From Wenzhouxiangellaceae bacterium (lineage in GTDB: Bacteria; Pseudomonadota; Gammaproteobacteria; Xanthomonadales; Wenzhouxiangellaceae), in the NCBI GenBank assembly GCA_023258355.1, contig JALQZL010000051.1, positions 1 to 10,360 on the forward strand: a stretch of 10,360 nucleotides of DNA. Direction: 5' to 3'. Position numbers and translations under genes: made by a program. The notes under the pieces were generated by a model. The model did no database searches and was not told where the DNA came from. It saw nothing but the letters and a program-made list of their open reading frames with translations. Below are positions 6,101 to 10,360 of the stretch, piece by piece (the stretch's first letter is position 1; each line of letters starts with the position of its first letter).

Positions 6101-7267
6101 ATGAAGACGCTTGATCAAGTCAATATTCAAGGCCAGCGCGTCTTGATTCGATCGGATCTGAATGTGCCCATTGTCGATGGCAAAGTCACTTCAACCGCGC
6201 GCATCGAAGCCAGCTTAAGCACGTTTCGCCAGGCATTGGATGGCGGCGCTGCTGTGATGGTGATGTCACATTTGGGCCGGCCAGCCGAAGGCGCTTTCGA
6301 TGTGGATGCTTCATTGGCCCCAGTGGCTGAGTGCCTCGGTGATTTACTTGGGCAGCCTGTGAGGTTGATTACCGATTGGATCGAGGGCGTTTCAGTGGCG
6401 CCAGGCGAGCTGGTGCTGCTGGAAAATGTGCGCTTTTTGAAAGGCGAGAAAGCCAATGATGATCAATTGGCTCAGAAAATGGCCGCCTTGGCCGATGTGG
6501 TGGTCATGGACGCCTTCGCCACCGCACACCGTGCTCAAGCCTCCACCGAAGGGGTTATCCGTCATGCGGCCCTAGCCTGTGCCGGACCATTGTTGGCGGC
6601 TGAGATTCACGCACTCGATCAAGCGCTCAAAGACCCCGCCCGACCAATGGTGGCGATTGTTGGCGGGTCAAAAGTGTCGACCAAGCTCAATGTGCTCGAG
6701 GCTTTGATTGAAAAAGTAGACCAGTTGATTGTCGGCGGTGGCATTGCCAACACATTCCTAGCCGCGCAAGGCCACGGCATCGGGACGTCACTACATGAGG
6801 CTGAGTTGGTGCCAACAGCCAAGGCGTTGTTGGCCCAAGCTGAGGCCAAAGGCGCCGCGATACCGCTCCCAACCGACGTGGTCACTGCCAGACGCTTCCA
6901 TCAAGATGCCCAGCCTTCTCTAAGAGATGTGGCTCGGGTCCATGACGATGAGATGATTCTGGACATTGGGCCAGATTCGGCCAGGCACTTATCTGAGATT
7001 GTGGCTGGCGCTGGGACCGTTTTATGGAATGGGCCAGTGGGTGTGTTTGAATTCGATGCATTCAGTGGAGGGACCGAATCAATCGCAAAGGCGGTCGCTC
7101 AATGCAAGGGGTTCACGTTGGCAGGTGGGGGCGATACCATCGCAGCCATCGAAAAATTTGGGGTGGCAAAAGAAGTGGATTACATCTCAACGGCAGGGGG
7201 TGCTTTCTTAGAGTATGTTGAGGGCAAAGCACTTCCAGCAATAAAGGCATTGAATGAATCCAGTTGA
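6101..7267 (+). CDS. pgk: Phosphoglycerate kinase
   Basis: A 388-residue monomeric kinase, the usual bacterial length, that transfers phosphate from 1,3-bisphosphoglycerate to ADP, making ATP and 3-phosphoglycerate. The N-terminal substrate domain shows SDLNVP (18-23), SHLGRP (56-61), ENVRF with Arg111, and the basic-patch motif MDAFATAHRAQAS (136-148, Arg144). The nucleotide domain shows GGSKVSTK (188-195), GGGIANT (212-218), NGPVGVFEF (310-318) and GGGDT (342-346). Near the end STAGGAFLEY replaces the commoner STGGG form, a mild substitution. No residue expected for catalysis is missing. The ribosome site is weak (only GGG near 6091-6093), so translation may depend on gap. The gene ends inside the pyk start, with a 14-nt overlap. 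Confidence 0.98.
   Translation: MKTLDQVNIQGQRVLIRSDLNVPIVDGKVTSTARIEASLSTFRQALDGGAAVMVMSHLGRPAEGAFDVDASLAPVAECLGDLLGQPVRLITDWIEGVSVAPGELVLLENVRFLKGEKANDDQLAQKMAALADVVVMDAFATAHRAQASTEGVIRHAALACAGPLLAAEIHALDQALKDPARPMVAIVGGSKVSTKLNVLEALIEKVDQLIVGGGIANTFLAAQGHGIGTSLHEAELVPTAKALLAQAEAKGAAIPLPTDVVTARRFHQDAQPSLRDVARVHDDEMILDIGPDSARHLSEIVAGAGTVLWNGPVGVFEFDAFSGGTESIAKAVAQCKGFTLAGGGDTIAAIEKFGVAKEVDYISTAGGAFLEYVEGKALPAIKALNESS
7243..7247 (+). promoter_or_regulatory. Ribosome binding site of pyk inside pgk
   Basis: AAAGG lies within the last codons of pgk, 6 nt before ATG 7254. It favours that start over the in-frame ATG at 7284, which has no Shine-Dalgarno. Choosing 7254 gives the 14-nt pgk-pyk overlap. 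Confidence 0.5.
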
Positions 7268-8729
7268 TGTGAATGAACAAGTGATGGCGCGTCGCACAAA
7301 GATTGTCGCCACGCTGGGACCAGCCACCGATGATCCGGAGACGTTGGAGCGATTGATTCGAGCTGGCTGTGACGTGGTGCGGGTGAACTTCTCTCATGGT
7401 AGCCCCGACCTGCATGCCAGACGAATCAAAATGGTGCGCGCAGCCGCCAGAGAGCTCGATGCTGACATCGCTGTTTTGGCCGATTTGGCTGGTCCCAAAA
7501 TCCGCATTGATCATTTCAAAGAAGGGTCGGTTCACTTAGACGTTGGCCAGCCATTTTGTTTGATGGCTTCCGACAATCCGCCTGCTGGCGATGATCATGG
7601 GGTAGGCGTGAGCTATCTTGGCTTGCCCCAAGATGTGCGCATCGGCAGTGAGCTGATGCTCGATGATGGTCTGATTGTTTTAAAAGTTGAGCGCATTGAT
7701 GGGCAGAACATTCATTGCACGGTGGTGACAGGCGGGAGACTCTCTGATCGCAAGGGCTTAAACCTTCGTGGTGGTGGCTTGTCCATTCCTGGTTTGGCAG
7801 AAAGTGACAAAGCCGATATTGAGCGTGCCGCTGAGTGGCAAGTGGACTTTTTGGCGGTGTCGTTTCCCAGAAATGCTGAGGATTTGGAGCACGCCAGAAC
7901 ATTGCTCAGACAAGCCGGTGGTCAGGCCGCGATCGTGGCTAAGATCGAACGGCATGAGGCCATTGAGAATTTGGAAAGTGTGGTGGAAGCCTCTGATGTG
8001 GTCTTAGTGGCTCGTGGGGATTTGGGTGTTGAGATTGATGAAGCGGAACTGCCCGGCTTACAAAAACGGATTATTAGAACAGCACTAGAGCATAACCGCG
8101 CCGTGATCACCGCCACACAGATGATGCAGTCAATGGTTGAAAACCCAATCCCAACAAGGGCCGAGGTTTTAGATGTGGCCAACGCTGTAATCGATGGAAC
8201 TGATGCGGTGATGTTGTCGGCTGAGTCTGCGGTTGGGAAACATCCTGTCAAAGTCATTGAGGCCATGAGCCGAATTTGTCAGGGGGCTGAGCGTCATGTA
8301 GAGGCGCATGTCCCCTCACGCCTGTTAAATGTGCGGGCCGAGAGAATTGATCAAGCCATCGCCATGGCTGCCATGATGACAGCGAATAACTTGCCGGTGA
8401 AGGCGATCATTGCATTAACAGAATCGGGTTCGACAGCCCAGTGGCTGAGTCGGGTCCGCTCGCCTGCGCCCATCATTGCGTTGAGTCCTAACCGAGCGAC
8501 GTTAAGGCGGACGCACTTGTTTCAGCACGTCAAGCCACTGTTTTTCCCGCCGCTGGATGCCAGTCAAGAAACTGGTGCGAGCATTGCGCGCCATGCCTTG
8601 GCGCACGTCCTCAAAGCAGGCTTGATTGCCGAAGGCGATCGCGTGCTCGTGACTTTGGGTGATCAGCACGGAACGGCAGGTGGTACGAACACTTTAAAAA
8701 TTATGACAGCGGGCGCCCCTGTAGAATAG
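7254..8729 (+). CDS. pyk: Pyruvate kinase, PykA-like
   Basis: A 491-residue enzyme that converts phosphoenolpyruvate and ADP to pyruvate and ATP, the last step of glycolysis. The barrel carries RVNFSHG (43-49), DLAGPKIR (77-84), the catalytic VAKIE with Lys230 and metal ligand Glu232, RGDLGVE with Asp256, and TATQMM with Thr288. The B domain inserts at about 87-180, and the C-terminal regulatory domain covers about 355-491, ending with GGTNTLKIM. The match is closest to E. coli PykA (DLQGPKIR) and not to PykF (DTKGPEIR). Lys82 takes the place of the Glu (117 in rabbit muscle numbering) linked to potassium dependence, so a potassium-independent enzyme is predicted. MARRTKIV at 7284 is an alternative start that would remove ten weakly conserved residues. 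The gene overlaps pgk by 14 nt and is followed by fba after 55 nt. Confidence 0.97.
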   Translation: MNPVDVNEQVMARRTKIVATLGPATDDPETLERLIRAGCDVVRVNFSHGSPDLHARRIKMVRAAARELDADIAVLADLAGPKIRIDHFKEGSVHLDVGQPFCLMASDNPPAGDDHGVGVSYLGLPQDVRIGSELMLDDGLIVLKVERIDGQNIHCTVVTGGRLSDRKGLNLRGGGLSIPGLAESDKADIERAAEWQVDFLAVSFPRNAEDLEHARTLLRQAGGQAAIVAKIERHEAIENLESVVEASDVVLVARGDLGVEIDEAELPGLQKRIIRTALEHNRAVITATQMMQSMVENPIPTRAEVLDVANAVIDGTDAVMLSAESAVGKHPVKVIEAMSRICQGAERHVEAHVPSRLLNVRAERIDQAIAMAAMMTANNLPVKAIIALTESGSTAQWLSRVRSPAPIIALSPNRATLRRTHLFQHVKPLFFPPLDASQETGASIARHALAHVLKAGLIAEGDRVLVTLGDQHGTAGGTNTLKIMTAGAPVE

Positions 8730-8771
8730 GCATCCAACACACCATTTCGCACCATTTAGGGCTGGCAAAAA

Positions 8772-8777
8772 AAGGGA
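8772..8777 (+). promoter_or_regulatory. Ribosome binding site of fba
   Basis: AAGGGA lies 7 nt before ATG 8785 in an A-rich, probably unstructured leader. The 55-nt gap before fba also holds the octamer CACCATTT twice (8740-8747, 8750-8757). No clear promoter is seen, so read-through from pyk is expected. Confidence 0.6.
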
Positions 8778-8784
8778 AAAGAAT

Positions 8785-9810
8785 ATGACAGATCATTATC
8801 AACAATTGGCAGACACGGCCATGGCACTCGTGGCGCCTGGCAAAGGCATTTTGGCCATTGACGAATCCAGTGGCACGATCAAAAAGCGCTTTGATAGTGT
8901 CAACATTGATAACACCGAAGAAAACCGTCTGGACTATCGGTCGATGATGCTCACCACTGAGGGTTTAGGTGAGTACATCTCAGGCGCCATTTTATTTGAT
9001 GAGACATTGCGCCAAAAAATGCCCGACGGCACACCACTGGTTAAAGTCATGGAAGCACAGGGCATTATTCCAGGGATCAAAGTCGATGCCGGCGCCAAAG
9101 ACTTGGCTGGTTTTCCAGGCGAAAAAGTGACCGAAGGTCTGGATGGCTTGCGGGAGCGGTTAGCAGAGTATGCCCAGTTGGGTGCGCGTTTTGCTAAATG
9201 GCGTGCGGTGATCACGATTGGTGATGACATCCCCTCACGGGCATGTATTGACGCCAATGTACATGCACTGGCCCGTTATGCGGCCCTGTGCCAAGAGGCC
9301 GGTATTGTGCCGATTGTTGAGCCAGAGGTGTTAATGGATGGCGATCATGATCTGGATACCTCATTTGATGTGACGGAAGCCACCCAGAAAGCATTGTTCG
9401 CGGCACTCTATGAGCAAAACGTCATGCTTGAAGGCACCATCTTAAAAGCTTCGATGGTCATCTCTGGTGCTGAGGCCAAAGACAGAGCAGACGTTGCTCA
9501 TGTGGCAGAGGCCACAGTCGATTGTCTGTTGAACGCCGTGCCCGCAGCCACCGCTGGTGTGGTGTTCTTGTCCGGTGGCCAAGGCGATGTCGAGGCCACA
9601 GCACATCTCGACGCCATGAACAAAATGGGAGAGATGCCATGGCCACTGTCATTCTCTTATGGCCGTGCCTTGCAGGCTCAAGCGCTGGCCAAGTGGGCGG
9701 AAGATCCCAAAGGGAATCGTGAGGCAGCACAAGCGATTTTGTTGCACCGTTCGCGTATGAATGGTTTGGCTTCATTGGGGGAGTGGAGCGAGGCGGCGGA
9801 ATCAGCTTGA
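8785..9810 (+). CDS. fba: Fructose-bisphosphate aldolase, class I (Schiff-base, animal type)
   Basis: A 341-residue enzyme that reversibly cleaves fructose-1,6-bisphosphate to glyceraldehyde-3-phosphate and dihydroxyacetone phosphate without a metal ion. It aligns along its length with animal aldolase: APGKGILAIDESSGT (17-31, Asp26), GIKVDAG (97-103), FAKWR with Lys138 and Arg140, IVEPEV with Glu179 and Glu181, and LEGTILKASMV with the Schiff-base Lys221. FLSGGQGD and FSYGRALQ, which bind phosphate, are also present. The C-terminal Tyr of the eukaryotic enzyme is missing, since the protein ends SEAAESA. This belongs to the classic class I fold family and not to the zinc-dependent class II (FbaA) more usual in enteric bacteria, nor to the archaeal-type FbaB. 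It sits between pyk and maeB in the same direction; the maeB start codon follows its stop after 7 nt. Confidence 0.97.
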   Translation: MTDHYQQLADTAMALVAPGKGILAIDESSGTIKKRFDSVNIDNTEENRLDYRSMMLTTEGLGEYISGAILFDETLRQKMPDGTPLVKVMEAQGIIPGIKVDAGAKDLAGFPGEKVTEGLDGLRERLAEYAQLGARFAKWRAVITIGDDIPSRACIDANVHALARYAALCQEAGIVPIVEPEVLMDGDHDLDTSFDVTEATQKALFAALYEQNVMLEGTILKASMVISGAEAKDRADVAHVAEATVDCLLNAVPAATAGVVFLSGGQGDVEATAHLDAMNKMGEMPWPLSFSYGRALQAQALAKWAEDPKGNREAAQAILLHRSRMNGLASLGEWSEAAESA

Positions 9811-9812
9811 GG
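9809..9812 (+). promoter_or_regulatory. Ribosome binding site of maeB overlapping the fba stop
   Basis: GAGG shares two bases with the fba TGA stop (9808-9810) and lies 5 nt before ATG 9818. This arrangement fits translational coupling of the two genes. Confidence 0.55.
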
Positions 9813-9817
9813 CCTGC

Positions 9818-10360
9818 ATGAGCGATAAAGCCAAGGAGCAAGCGCTCGAGTATCACCGACTGCCATTGCCTGGCAAGTTTAAGATCTCACCCACCAAAGC
9901 ACTGACCACGGCCAAGGACTTGTCCTTGGCCTATTCCCCTGGTGTGGCGGCGGCGAGTGAGGCGATCCAGCAAGACCCCAGCATGGCGGAGCAGCTGACT
10001 GTGCGAGGCAATTTAGTGGGTGTCATTTCTAATGGCACGGCTGTGCTTGGCTTGGGGGATATTGGGCCACTGGCGGCCAAGCCTGTGATGGAAGGCAAAG
10101 GGGTGTTGTTTAAAAAGTTTGCGGGGATCGATGTTTTTGATATCGAAATCGATGAGAAAGACCCTAAAAAGCTAGTCGACATCATTGCCTCGTTGGCCCC
10201 CACTTTTGGGGGTATCAATTTAGAAGACATCAAAGCACCTGAGTGTTTTGAAGTAGAAGCCGCACTCAAAGCGCGCTTGGACATTCCTGTTTTTCACGAC
10301 GACCAGCACGGCACGGCCATCATCTCCGCTGCTGCTCTCCTCAATGCTGCTGAATTGCAG
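9818..10360 (+). CDS. maeB: Malic enzyme, N-terminal part (3' end cut by window), MaeB-like
   Basis: The first 181 codons of an enzyme that oxidatively decarboxylates malate to pyruvate, with reduction of a nicotinamide cofactor. ATG 9818 gives MSDKAKEQALEYHRLPLPGK; the frame stays open to the window end. The malic N-terminal domain is clear: LAYSPGVA with the catalytic Tyr39, LGLGDIGP (78-84), MEGKGVLFKKF with the catalytic Lys94, LEDIKAP with metal ligands Glu136 and Asp137, and FHDDQHGTA (159-167) with Asp162. The motif set matches the short-N-terminus bacterial type, whose MaeB members carry a phosphotransacetylase-like C-terminal domain and prefer NADP. That domain and the cofactor site are outside the window, so the symbol and the NADP preference are inferences. 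It is 7 nt from fba, so it is probably the next gene of the glycolytic operon. Confidence 0.93.
   Translation, partial: MSDKAKEQALEYHRLPLPGKFKISPTKALTTAKDLSLAYSPGVAAASEAIQQDPSMAEQLTVRGNLVGVISNGTAVLGLGDIGPLAAKPVMEGKGVLFKKFAGIDVFDIEIDEKDPKKLVDIIASLAPTFGGINLEDIKAPECFEVEAALKARLDIPVFHDDQHGTAIISAAALLNAAELQ

Noticed and set aside
8740..8757. Direct repeat CACCATTT spaced by 2 nt before fba.
   Set aside because: Only two copies, with no promoter elements nearby; likely chance.
2895..9810. Calvin-cycle (cbb) operon.
   Set aside because: tkt, gap, pgk and fba also occur in cbb clusters, but there is no RuBisCO, phosphoribulokinase or CbbR gene, and pyruvate kinase and malic enzyme point to central glycolysis.
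9931..10284. Minus-strand 117-codon frame near the window end.
   Set aside because: It lies opposite the malic enzyme gene, whose motifs are unmistakable on the plus strand.
1..10360. CRISPR arrays, insertion sequences, tRNA genes, toxin-antitoxin or phage-defence genes.
   Set aside because: Looked for on both strands; no repeat arrays, transposase motifs, cloverleaf patterns or matching proteins were seen.

Overview
The window is a chromosomal stretch of a Gram-negative proteobacterium, most likely a gammaproteobacterium. The evidence is two exported or outer-membrane-type proteins, a type II (PykA-like) pyruvate kinase, a MaeB-type malic enzyme start, and closely packed core-metabolism genes of moderate GC (roughly the low fifties by eye). 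The small zinc-ribbon membrane protein and the animal-type class I aldolase recall Xanthomonadales-like lineages, but that placement rests on memory of the families and not on a search. There are no mobile elements, tRNA or rRNA genes, CRISPR arrays or signs of recent transfer.

Left part (1-2699). A sensor histidine kinase, cut by the window start, is followed after 13 nt by a small zinc-ribbon protein with two membrane segments. This plus-strand pair runs head-on into a minus-strand pair, and the two facing genes overlap at their 3' ends by 37 nt. The minus-strand pair encodes a predicted outer-membrane beta-barrel protein and, 4 nt downstream, a small secreted protein of unknown function. 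This pair is the least understood part of the window.

Middle and right part (2700-10360). A 195-nt divergent intergenic region separates the barrel gene from transketolase (tkt), which starts with TTG. A 159-nt gap follows, carrying a perfect 9-bp inverted repeat, a small hairpin and a possible promoter. After it come gap, pgk, pyk (overlapping pgk by 14 nt), fba (class I) and the start of a malic enzyme gene (maeB), which continues past the window end. All run on the plus strand with short gaps, so gap-pgk-pyk-fba-maeB looks like one operon, with tkt as a separately or jointly transcribed leader gene.

Together the right-hand genes link the non-oxidative pentose phosphate pathway (transketolase makes glyceraldehyde-3-phosphate and fructose-6-phosphate) to the three- and six-carbon parts of glycolysis (aldolase, GAPDH, PGK, pyruvate kinase). 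Malic enzyme adds a second route to pyruvate plus reduced nicotinamide cofactor. No RuBisCO or phosphoribulokinase gene is present, so a Calvin-cycle role is not supported here. I see no convincing undescribed system. The most worthwhile leads are the exported protein pair, the tkt-gap regulatory region, and residue-level predictions about GAPDH and pyruvate kinase.
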